A DNA stretch of 5,053 nt from Frankia sp. GTDB lineage: Bacteria > Actinomycetota > Actinomycetes > Frankiales > Frankiaceae. The position numbers were made by a program, and so were the translations under genes. The notes beneath the pieces are model-generated. The model saw nothing but the letters and a program-made list of their open reading frames with translations, did not search any database and had not been told where the DNA came from. Each line of letters opens with the position of its first letter. Position 1 is the stretch's first letter. This document shows positions 1 through 5,053 of this stretch, piece after piece. The stretch spans positions 1 through 5,053 of the forward strand of contig JADGHD010000394.1 of assembly GCA_019689615.1 (NCBI GenBank). Direction: 5' to 3'.

Positions 1-690
1 GGCCTGTGGGAGCACCCGCACCGCCCGGAATGGCAGCCGGGCTACGGCGGGCAGGCGATCCACACGGTCATCCCCGACCGCGCCGACCCGAAGCGGATCA
101 CGGTCGCGATGTCGGCCGGCGGCGTCTACCGGACGCTCGACGGCGGTGACAGCTGGGCGGCGGCGAACGCCGGGATCAAGGCGGTCTACGTGCCCGACCC
201 GTACCCGGAGTTCGGCCAGTGCGTCCACAAGGTGGCGCCGTGCCCGAGCCGGCCCTGGCGGCTGTACGCGCAGGTCCACCACGGCGTCTACCGCAGCGAC
301 GACGGCGCGGACAGCTGGGTCTCGATCGCCGACGGCCTGCCCACCGACTTCGGCTTCCCGATGGTCGCCCACCCGCACCGCCAGGACGTGATCTACAACT
401 TCCCGCTGCAGGCCGACAGCGAGCGGTTCCCGCCGGGCGGGCGCTGCCAGGTGTACCGCAGCGAGGACGCCGGCGGCAGCTGGACCGCGCTGTCCGCCGG
501 CCTGCCCGCGGCGGGCTTCTGGTCCTCGGTCCTGCGGGACGCGATGTGCGCCGACGACGCCGACCCGGCCGGCGTCTACTTCGGGTCGCGCACCGGCGAG
601 GTCTTCGCCAGCCGGGACGAGGGCGACAGCTGGGCCCAGGTCGCGGCGCACCTGCCAGACGTCACCTGCGTCCGTGCCGCCGTCGTCTAG
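1..690 (+). CDS. Asp-box (BNR/sialidase-like) beta-propeller protein, 5'-truncated by the window edge
   Basis: The reading frame is open from base 1 to the TAG at 688-690, giving 229 residues with no N-terminus in view. Four Asp-box motifs (S/T-x-D-x-G-x-S-W) are visible: TLDGGDSW at residues 45-52, SDDGADSW at 99-106, SEDAGGSW at 154-161 and SRDEGDSW at 204-211. Three are preceded by VYR and the fourth by VFA. The spacing of 54, 55 and 50 residues is what a multi-bladed propeller gives, one Asp box per blade at a beta-hairpin turn. Such proteins are commonly annotated as WD40/YVTN/BNR-like or exo-alpha-sialidase-like. The visible part contains no recognisable sialidase active site, so I do not call an enzyme. 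Several cysteines are present. Location cannot be judged because any signal peptide would lie upstream. A MoaD/ThiS-like gene follows 16 bases after the stop on the same strand, so the two are probably co-transcribed. The propeller fold is well supported; the function is unknown. Confidence 0.85.
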   Translation, partial: GLWEHPHRPEWQPGYGGQAIHTVIPDRADPKRITVAMSAGGVYRTLDGGDSWAAANAGIKAVYVPDPYPEFGQCVHKVAPCPSRPWRLYAQVHHGVYRSDDGADSWVSIADGLPTDFGFPMVAHPHRQDVIYNFPLQADSERFPPGGRCQVYRSEDAGGSWTALSAGLPAAGFWSSVLRDAMCADDADPAGVYFGSRTGEVFASRDEGDSWAQVAAHLPDVTCVRAAVV

Positions 691-706
691 GCCAGCGGTG
701 GGCCCG

Positions 707-1009
707 ATGCGGGTGACGTTGCTGCTGCCCGGGGTGCTGCGCCAGTACGTCGCCGGCGCGCGCCAGCTGGAGCTGGAGCTGCCGGAGCCGGCGGCGGGGG
801 AGCGGGGGCCGACGCTGGGCGCCGCGCTCGACGTCGTCGCGGCCCGCCACCCGGCGCTGGAGCGCCGGCTGCGCGACGAGCAGGGGGCGCTGCGCCGCTA
901 CGTCAACCTGTTCGTGGACGGCGAGGAGTGCCGCCGCCTCGGCGGTGACCGCGCCCCGCTGCGCGAGGGCAGCGAGATCCAGGTGATCCCGTCGATCGCC
1001 GGCGGCTAG
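707..1009 (+). CDS. MoaD/ThiS-family ubiquitin-like (sulfur-carrier type) protein
   Basis: This is a 100-residue protein with the small beta-grasp layout of MoaD/ThiS proteins: an N-terminal strand MRVTLLLPGVLRQY, a helix around residues 36-55 containing AARHPALERRL, the block RRYVNLFVDGE at 63-73, and a C-terminal strand IQVIPSIAGG ending in the exposed Gly-Gly. In this family an E1-like enzyme adenylates that Gly-Gly and converts it to a thiocarboxylate, which donates sulfur (molybdopterin, thiamine, some amino-acid routes) or, in archaeal SAMPs, is conjugated to proteins. No MoaE, MoeB/ThiF or ThiG gene is in view, so the pathway cannot be named. I chose ATG 707, preceded by a weak purine-rich stretch (GGTGGG). 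In-frame GTG codons at 698 and 674 are alternatives; the latter would overlap the propeller gene by 17 bases. The close spacing implies co-transcription with the upstream propeller gene. Family assignment is firm; the role is not. Confidence 0.88.
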   Translation: MRVTLLLPGVLRQYVAGARQLELELPEPAAGERGPTLGAALDVVAARHPALERRLRDEQGALRRYVNLFVDGEECRRLGGDRAPLREGSEIQVIPSIAGG

Positions 1010-1064
1010 CAGTACGCCGCCCGAGGCGGGCACCGCCGTGCCCCAACGGCCGACCCCGAAACGG

Positions 1065-1093
1065 GCAGGGCCGCCCGGTCTGGGCGGCCCTGC
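1065..1093. terminator. Perfect 12-bp hairpin in the convergent gap, probable bidirectional terminator
   Basis: GCAGGGCCGCCC (1065-1076) is followed by the 5-base loop GGTCT and its exact reverse complement GGGCGGCCCTGC (1082-1093). It lies 55 bases after the MoaD-like stop and 28 bases after the gltX stop on the other strand, so it could end both converging transcripts. There is no real U-tract on either side. That is common for actinobacterial terminators but makes the call an inference from structure and position. A smaller hairpin, CCCG-AAA-CGGG (1055-1065), abuts it on the left. The rest of the 1010-1121 gap holds nothing else I recognise. Confidence 0.7.
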
Positions 1094-1121
1094 GCAGGCT
1101 CCGGTGCGCGGCGGCCGGGGG

Positions 1122-2561
1122 TCAGGTCGTCACGGGGAGACGGTCGGCGGCGGCGCGCAGCCGGCGGATCGTCTCCTCGCGGCCGAGCACCTCCAGCGAC
1201 TCGAACAGTGGCAGGCCGACCGTGCGGCCGGTGACCGCCACCCGCACCGGGGCCTGCGCCTTGCCGAGCTTCTGGCCGTGCCGCTCGCCGATCGCGGTCA
1301 GCGTGGCCTTGAGCGCCTGCGCGGTCCACTCGACGGTGGCGAACTCCCGGATCGCGTCGGCGAGCACCTCGGCGGCCGGGCCCTTGCCCATCGCCTTCGC
1401 CCACGCGGCCTCGTCGCGCACCGGCTCCTCCAGGAAGAGGAAGTCGACCATCTCGACGATCTCGCCGAGGACGAACACCCGGGACTGGGCGTCGGCCTGG
1501 CGCGCCAGCCGGTCGAACGCGGCCGGGTCGTAGCGCTGCGGCGGCCACGGCGGGGAGGCGGTCGGGCCGGTCAGCCACGGCTGGCAGGCGGCGACGAACT
1601 CGTCCGGCGACAGCTTGCGGATGTACTCGCCGTTGAAGGCGCGCAGCTTCGTCTCGTCGAAGAAGGCCGGCGACGGCTTGACGTCCTCCAGCCGGAACGT
1701 CTCCTCGATCGTGCTCCAGGGCACGATCTCCTCGCCGCCGGGCGGCGCCCAGCCGAGCAGCATGAGGTAGTTCTTCATCGCGTCCGCGAGGTAGCCCTCC
1801 TCGCGGTACGACTCCAGCGCCACCTTGTCGCGCCGCTTGGACAGCTTCTGCCGCTTCTCGTTGACCAGCACCGGCACGTGCGCCCAGACCGGCGGCTCCG
1901 GCGCGCCGAGCGCCTCCCACAGCATCTGCTGCTTCGGCGTGTTCGGCAGATGCTCCTCGCCCCGGATGACGTGCGTGATCCCCTGGTCGAGGTCGTCGAC
2001 GACGTTCGCCAGCAGGAACACGGCGGAGCCGTCGCCGCGGGCGATCACGAAGTCCTCGATGGTGGAGTTCTGGAACTCCGGCTTGCCCCGGATCACGTCG
2101 ACGACCGTCGTCGTGCCCTCGTCCGGGGTCCGGAAGCGCAGCGCCCGCCCCGGGCCGGCGGTCAGCCCCCGGTCGCGGCAGTAACCGTCGTATCCGCGCG
2201 CGGCGGCCTGCTCGGAGCCCGCCCGGCCGACGATGTCCTCCCGGGTGCAGTCACAGTAGTAGGCCCGGCCGGCGGCGAAGAGCTCGGCCGCCGCGGCGGC
2301 GTGCCGGTCGGCGCGCGAGGACTGCATGATCGGGCCCTCGTACTCGCCGGGGATGATCCCGATCCAGTCCAGCGCGCTGATGATCCCGTCGGTCCACTCC
2401 TGCCGGTTGCGGGCGGCGTCGGTGTCCTCGATCCGCAGCACGAAATCGCCGCCGGCCTGCTTGGCCACCAGCCAGTTGAACAGCGCCGACCGCGCGCCGC
2501 CGACGTGGAAGTAACCGGTTGGCGACGGCGCGAAGCGTACCCGTACCCGCCCTGATGCCAT
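1122..2561 (-). CDS. gltX: Glutamyl-tRNA synthetase (glutamate--tRNA ligase)
   Basis: This complete 479-residue protein is of normal length for bacterial GluRS, a cytosolic class I aminoacyl-tRNA synthetase that charges tRNA-Glu. The class I HIGH element reads HVGG at residues 19-22 after FAPSPTG (10-16), VLRIEDTD is at 41-48, GEEHLPNTP at 201-209, and the KMSKS loop is KLSKR at 239-243. A SWIM-like zinc element is partly kept: C103-D-C105 and YDGYC ending at C128. The position that is His in the E. coli fourth ligand is Asp here. The C-terminal half is the helical anticodon-binding region and ends with the familiar QAPVRVAVTG...LPLFESLEVLG block. The N-terminal signature YFHVGGARSALFNW differs from the PHVGLVRTALFNW I associate with Streptomyces and mycobacterial enzymes. 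ATG at 2561 matches the usual short leader before RVRFAPSPTG, but its ribosome binding site is unusual (see the 2591-2596 entry). It stands alone on this strand and diverges from the PaaX-family gene. I cannot tell whether it is discriminating or also charges tRNA-Gln. Confidence 0.97.
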   Translation of the reverse strand: MASGRVRVRFAPSPTGYFHVGGARSALFNWLVAKQAGGDFVLRIEDTDAARNRQEWTDGIISALDWIGIIPGEYEGPIMQSSRADRHAAAAAELFAAGRAYYCDCTREDIVGRAGSEQAAARGYDGYCRDRGLTAGPGRALRFRTPDEGTTTVVDVIRGKPEFQNSTIEDFVIARGDGSAVFLLANVVDDLDQGITHVIRGEEHLPNTPKQQMLWEALGAPEPPVWAHVPVLVNEKRQKLSKRRDKVALESYREEGYLADAMKNYLMLLGWAPPGGEEIVPWSTIEETFRLEDVKPSPAFFDETKLRAFNGEYIRKLSPDEFVAACQPWLTGPTASPPWPPQRYDPAAFDRLARQADAQSRVFVLGEIVEMVDFLFLEEPVRDEAAWAKAMGKGPAAEVLADAIREFATVEWTAQALKATLTAIGERHGQKLGKAQAPVRVAVTGRTVGLPLFESLEVLGREETIRRLRAAADRLPVTT

Positions 2562-2590
2562 GACCGCCAGCCTACCGATGATCGAGAACG

Positions 2591-2596
2591 CCTCCT
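2591..2596 (-). promoter_or_regulatory. AGGAGG Shine-Dalgarno-like box with odd spacing to gltX
   Basis: On the minus strand a perfect AGGAGG lies upstream of gltX, but 29 bases separate it from ATG 2561, too far for normal initiation. It overlaps the in-frame TAG at 2597-2595, which bounds the reading frame. The in-frame codon at ideal distance (8 bases) is ATC at 2582-2580, which would add seven residues; a CTG at 2570-2568 is also in frame. ATG 2561 has only a weak GGTAGG nearby. Either the box is incidental, or RNA folding brings it close, or a rare non-AUG start is used. Confidence 0.4.
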
Positions 2597-2626
2597 AGTT
2601 GATGTTCCTACCAGTTGATATTTCCA
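2595..2626 (+). repeat. Tandem 16-bp direct repeat in the gltX/paaX divergent region, candidate operator
   Basis: Two adjacent 16-base units, CTAGTTGATGTTCCTA (2595-2610) and CCAGTTGATATTTCCA (2611-2626), agree at 12 of 16 positions and share the core AGTTGATnTTyC. They sit in the only conspicuously AT-rich patch of the window, between two divergent genes. Their right edge is about 50 bases upstream of the inferred paaX-like transcription start. Direct repeats in such a place are often binding sites for a regulator, here possibly the PaaX-family protein itself. They do not obviously match the palindromic sites reported for E. coli PaaX, so the binding protein is a guess. Confidence 0.45.
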
Positions 2627-2661
2627 CGTGATGTCCGGCACATGTAGCCGCTCTCCGCCCG

Positions 2662-2667
2662 TAAGAT
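2662..2667 (+). promoter_or_regulatory. TAAGAT -10 box for probable leaderless transcription of the PaaX-family gene
   Basis: TAAGAT fits the actinobacterial -10 pattern TAnnnT. Eight bases separate its last base from the GTG at 2676, which is where the transcript itself would be expected to begin. That arrangement is typical of leaderless mRNAs, which are common in actinomycetes, and explains why no Shine-Dalgarno is seen. No good TTGACA-like -35 is present at 2638-2645; that stretch instead carries a short inverted pair CGGC/GCCG (2636-2639 and 2647-2650) that could be an operator. Confidence 0.5.
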
Positions 2668-2675
2668 GCCCGTCT

Positions 2676-3677
2676 GTGACGTCCCCGCGCAGGACCTATG
2701 GAGCCGACGACTCTGATGCGGACCGGCTGGTCCCGCCGCTGCCGCGGCGGCCGGCCCTGCGGGCGCTCCCGTCCCCCAGGACCGTGGAGTCGGTGGACCT
2801 GCCGCGCTCCCAGGAGGGGCCGCAGCCGCAGCGGCTGCTGACCACCCTGCTCGGCGACTACTGGCACGGCCGGCGCGAGCACCTGCCGTCCGCCGCGCTC
2901 GTGCGCCTGCTCGCCGACTTCGACGTCACCGTCGTCGGCGCCCGGGCCGCGCTGTCCCGGCTCGCCCGCCGCGGCGTGCTCGAGTCGTCCAAGGCCGGCC
3001 GCTTCACCTTCTATGGGCTCACGGCCCAGGCCTCCGCCGTCGTCCTGGCGAACGTCCACCGGATCCGCGCGTTCGGGCAGGGCGACGAGCCGTGGGACGG
3101 CCGCTGGACCGTGGCCGCCTTCACCCTGCCGGAGGAGCAGCGCGATGTCCGGCACGTGGTGCGCAGCCGGCTGCGCTGGCTCGGCTTCGCCCCGCTCTAC
3201 GACGGCATGTGGGTCAGCCCGCGTCCGCTCGCCGAGCAGGCCCGCCGGGTCTTCACCGAGCTCGACGTCCTCGCCGCGACCGTGCTGACGACCACCGTCG
3301 ACGTGCGCCGACCCGGCCCGCGCCCGCCGATGGCCGCCTGGGACCTCAGCGAGCTGCGCGGCCGCTACGAGGAGTTCATCGCCACCTACACGCCGCTGCG
3401 GGACCGGGTGGTCGCGGGCGACGTCCCGGCCGGCAGCGCGGAGGCCCTGGTGGCCCGCACCGAGCTGCTCGACGCCTGGCGCAGGTTCCCGGCGCTCGAC
3501 CCGGACCTGCCGCTGGCCCTGCTGCCCGAGCGCTGGCCGCGCGCGGCCGCCCGCGACCTGTTCGCCGAGACGTTCGACGCGCTCGGCCCGCTCGCCGCCG
3601 ACCGGGTGCGGGTGCTCATCGGCGAGTCGGCCCCCGAGCTCGCGCCCCTGGTCAGCCACCTCACGATGAGTGGGTGA
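2676..3677 (+). CDS. PaaX-family transcriptional regulator
   Basis: From GTG 2676 the product has 333 residues. About 50 residues of Pro/Arg-rich, probably disordered leader come first. The PaaX winged-helix DNA-binding domain follows (about 51-116, with PQRLLTTLLGDYW, then VVGARAALSRLARRGVLESSKAGRFTFYGLT read as two blocks). The middle Cas2-like ferredoxin-fold domain is about 140-215 (WDGRWTVAAFTLPEEQR, GFAPLYDGMWVSP). The PaaX C-terminal domain is about 220-310 (WDLSELRGRYEEFIATY, LLDAWRRFPALDPDLPL, LLPERWP). E. coli PaaX represses phenylacetate catabolism and is released by phenylacetyl-CoA; actinomycetes carry many paralogues with other targets. No paa gene is present here, so the ligand and regulon are unknown. 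The start is inferred from the TAAGAT box. GTG 2628/ATG 2631 would give a longer form, and GTG 2784 or 2793 a form closer to the usual family length of about 300. The stop TGA overlaps the rarA GTG by 4 bases. Confidence 0.9.
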   Translation: MTSPRRTYGADDSDADRLVPPLPRRPALRALPSPRTVESVDLPRSQEGPQPQRLLTTLLGDYWHGRREHLPSAALVRLLADFDVTVVGARAALSRLARRGVLESSKAGRFTFYGLTAQASAVVLANVHRIRAFGQGDEPWDGRWTVAAFTLPEEQRDVRHVVRSRLRWLGFAPLYDGMWVSPRPLAEQARRVFTELDVLAATVLTTTVDVRRPGPRPPMAAWDLSELRGRYEEFIATYTPLRDRVVAGDVPAGSAEALVARTELLDAWRRFPALDPDLPLALLPERWPRAAARDLFAETFDALGPLAADRVRVLIGESAPELAPLVSHLTMSG

Positions 3678-5053
3678 ACCAGACCAGGCCACTGGCGGAC
3701 CGGCTGCGCCCGCGCACGCTGGACGAACTCGTCGGGCAGCGCCACCTGCTCGTCCCGGGCAGCCCGCTGCGCCGGCTGGTCGAGGGCGGCGGGACGACGT
3801 CGGTCATCCTCTGGGGCCCACCGGGCACCGGCAAGACCACCCTGGCGCACATCGTGTCCCGGGCGACCGGGCGGCGCTTCCGCGAGCTGTCCGCGGTCAC
3901 GGCCGGCGTCAAGGACGTCCGGGCGGTGATCGACGAGGCCCGGGACGCGCTCGACACGCTCGACCCGGTCCGCACCGTCCTGTTCATCGACGAGGTGCAC
4001 CGCTTCACCAAGGCCCAGCAGGACGCGCTGCTGCCGGCGGTCGAGCGCGGCTGGGTGACCCTGGTGGCCGCGACCACCGAGAACCCGTCCTTCTCGGTGA
4101 TCGCGCCGTTGCTGTCCAGGTCGCTGCTGTGCACGCTCGAGCCGCTGACCGACGACGACATCCGCACGCTGGTCCACCGGGCCCTGGCCGACCCGCGCGG
4201 CTATGGCGGCAAGGTCCGGCTCGCGCCGGACGCCCTGGACCACCTCGTCCGGCTGGCCGGCGGCGACGCGCGCCGGGCGCTGACCGCGCTGGAGGCCGGT
4301 GCCGAGGCCGCGCTCGCCATCGCCCGCGCCGCCGGGCCCGCCGGCGAGCCGGCCGGGCTGCCCGAGATCAGCCTTGTGCTGCTGGAGCGCGCGGTCGACC
4401 GGGCGGCCGTCCGCTACGACCGGGCCGGCGACCAGCACTACGACGTGATCAGCGCGTTCATCAAGTCGATGCGCGGCGGTGACGCCGACGCGGCGCTGCA
4501 TTACCTGGCCCGGATGCTGGAGGCCGGCGAGGACCCGCGGTTCATCGCCCGCCGCATGATCATTTTGGCCAGCGAGGACATCGGCATGGCCGACCCCGGG
4601 GCGCTCACCGTCGCCGTGGCCGCCGCGCAGGCACTGGAGTTCGTCGGCCTGCCGGAGGCCCGGCTCGCGCTGGCCCAGGCCGTCATCCATCTGTCCCTGG
4701 CGCCGAAGTCGAACGCGGTGATCCGGGCCATCGACGCGGCCATCGCCGACGTGCGTGCCGGCAGGGCCGGGCCGGTGCCCCCTCACCTGCGCGACGCCCA
4801 CTACCCGGGCGCCCGCCGGCTCGGCCACGGCCAGGGCTATCGTTACCCGCACGACTTCCCGGGCGGCGTGGTGCGCCAGCAGTACCCGCCGGCCGAGCTC
4901 GTCGGCGTCGACTACTTCCAGCCAGGTGACGTCGGCTTCGAGCGGCGGGCCGCGCCCCGGGCCGCCGAGCTGCGCGCCGTCCTGCGCGGGACCGAGCCGC
5001 CGCCACCACCGCCCGGGACCCCGCCGCCCACGCGGCCGCCAACGCCCCCGCAC
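3674..5053 (+). CDS. rarA: Replication-associated recombination protein A (AAA+ ATPase), 3'-truncated by the window edge
   Basis: The frame is open for 460 codons from GTG 3674 to the last base, with no stop. Walker A is GPPGTGKT (residues 48-55), Walker B is VLFIDEVHRF (102-111, D106/E107), the sensor-1 region is AATTENPSF (132-140), LLSRSLL carries an Arg (149) in the arginine-finger region, and GGDARRAL (196-203) is sensor 2. The RarA/MgsA-specific C-terminal oligomerisation domain follows, with RYDRAGDQHYDVISAFIKSM (247-266) and ARRMIILASEDIGMADP (292-308). RarA (MgsA, relative of eukaryotic WRNIP1/Mgs1) is a cytosolic ATPase acting with SSB at stalled or gapped replication forks. GTG 3674 is the only sensible start: it leaves six residues before the conserved PLADRLRPRTLDELVGQ, and it overlaps the stop of the PaaX-family gene as GTGA, implying translational coupling and a shared mRNA. 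The leader is shorter than in many homologues. The conserved part ends near residue 438 and a proline-rich tail follows; only a short C-terminal piece is probably missing. Confidence 0.96.
   Translation, partial: MNQTRPLADRLRPRTLDELVGQRHLLVPGSPLRRLVEGGGTTSVILWGPPGTGKTTLAHIVSRATGRRFRELSAVTAGVKDVRAVIDEARDALDTLDPVRTVLFIDEVHRFTKAQQDALLPAVERGWVTLVAATTENPSFSVIAPLLSRSLLCTLEPLTDDDIRTLVHRALADPRGYGGKVRLAPDALDHLVRLAGGDARRALTALEAGAEAALAIARAAGPAGEPAGLPEISLVLLERAVDRAAVRYDRAGDQHYDVISAFIKSMRGGDADAALHYLARMLEAGEDPRFIARRMIILASEDIGMADPGALTVAVAAAQALEFVGLPEARLALAQAVIHLSLAPKSNAVIRAIDAAIADVRAGRAGPVPPHLRDAHYPGARRLGHGQGYRYPHDFPGGVVRQQYPPAELVGVDYFQPGDVGFERRAAPRAAELRAVLRGTEPPPPPPGTPPPTRPPTPPH
4994..5053 (+). other. Proline-rich low-complexity tail of RarA
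   Basis: Codons 441-460 of rarA encode a run of six prolines followed by further Pro/Thr-rich sequence up to the window edge; 14 of these 20 residues are proline. RarA homologues that I know end soon after the conserved helix seen here at about 428-438, so this is likely a disordered lineage-specific extension. The opposite strand is open here too, but only as a GC-driven shadow. Confidence 0.6.

Noticed and set aside
1038..2555. Plus-strand open frame of 505 codons opposite gltX
   Set aside because: It is the complement of a securely identified synthetase. Its composition (Arg, Gly, Ala, Pro, Leu rich, no domain) is the usual shadow of GC-biased third positions.
2630..2644. GATGTCCGGCACATG resembles GATGTCCGGCACGTG at 3144-3158 (14 of 15 bases)
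   Set aside because: The second copy is ordinary coding sequence in the PaaX-family gene. A single short match is expected by chance in 5 kb of GC-biased DNA.
2716..2826. Short ATG frame with an upstream GGAG inside the start of the PaaX-family gene
   Set aside because: About 36 codons, very Arg/Cys rich, ends at a TGA within the winged-helix coding region and has no independent support.
2925..3320. Cas2-like fold in the middle of the PaaX-family protein as a hint of CRISPR
   Set aside because: A Cas2-like middle domain is a normal part of PaaX regulators. No repeats, cas1 or other cas genes are present.
2595..3692. Minus-strand open frame of 365 codons opposite the PaaX-family gene
   Set aside because: Low-complexity Gly/Arg/Ala composition and no domain. 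The opposite strand encodes all three PaaX domains.
3670..4482. Plus-strand ATG frame of 270 codons overlapping the first two thirds of rarA
   Set aside because: It is frame-shifted relative to rarA and encodes only Pro/Arg/Gly-rich sequence. The GTG frame at 3674 gives the conserved AAA+ protein.
3386..5053. Minus-strand open frame of 555 codons opposite rarA and the end of the PaaX-family gene
   Set aside because: Longer than the real gene it shadows, but it shows no recognisable motif while the plus strand carries Walker A/B and the whole RarA layout.

Overview
This is a very GC-rich window (roughly three quarters G+C, with strong G/C preference at third codon positions). It looks like chromosomal DNA of a high-GC actinomycete. 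The protein repertoire (PaaX-family regulator, actinobacterial-style RarA, Asp-box propeller protein paired with a MoaD/ThiS protein) and a TANNNT-type leaderless promoter fit that. A Frankia-like genus is possible, but this is a guess from gene style, not a demonstrated assignment. I see no rRNA or tRNA gene, IS element, CRISPR array or phage gene.

Layout. (1) Bases 1-1009, plus strand: the 3' part of a gene for a four-Asp-box (BNR/sialidase-like) beta-propeller protein. It is followed 16 bases later by a 100-residue MoaD/ThiS ubiquitin-like protein ending in Gly-Gly; the two look like one operon. (2) Bases 1010-1121: a short convergent gap with a perfect 12-bp-stem hairpin, probably a bidirectional terminator. 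(3) Bases 1122-2561, minus strand: a complete glutamyl-tRNA synthetase (gltX) whose N-terminal signature differs from the one I remember for most actinomycete housekeeping enzymes. (4) Bases 2562-2675: a divergent intergenic region, locally AT-rich. It carries a 16-bp tandem direct repeat, an AGGAGG Shine-Dalgarno-like box unusually far from the gltX ATG, and a TAAGAT -10 box placed for leaderless expression of the next gene. (5) Bases 2676-5053, plus strand: a PaaX-family regulator whose TGA stop overlaps the GTG start of rarA (GTGA, 4-base overlap). rarA encodes the AAA+ replication-associated recombination protein and runs off the right edge inside a proline-rich tail.

How the genes work together. 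gltX is translation housekeeping. rarA acts at stalled replication forks. The paaX-like gene is a ligand-responsive repressor type with no phenylacetate genes nearby, so its target is unknown; its coupling to rarA makes one transcription unit likely. The Asp-box/MoaD pair has no assigned pathway. I found no clear new defence or mobile system. The items most worth a second look are the paaX-rarA coupling, the Asp-box/MoaD pair, the unusual GltX type and the regulatory DNA between gltX and paaX.
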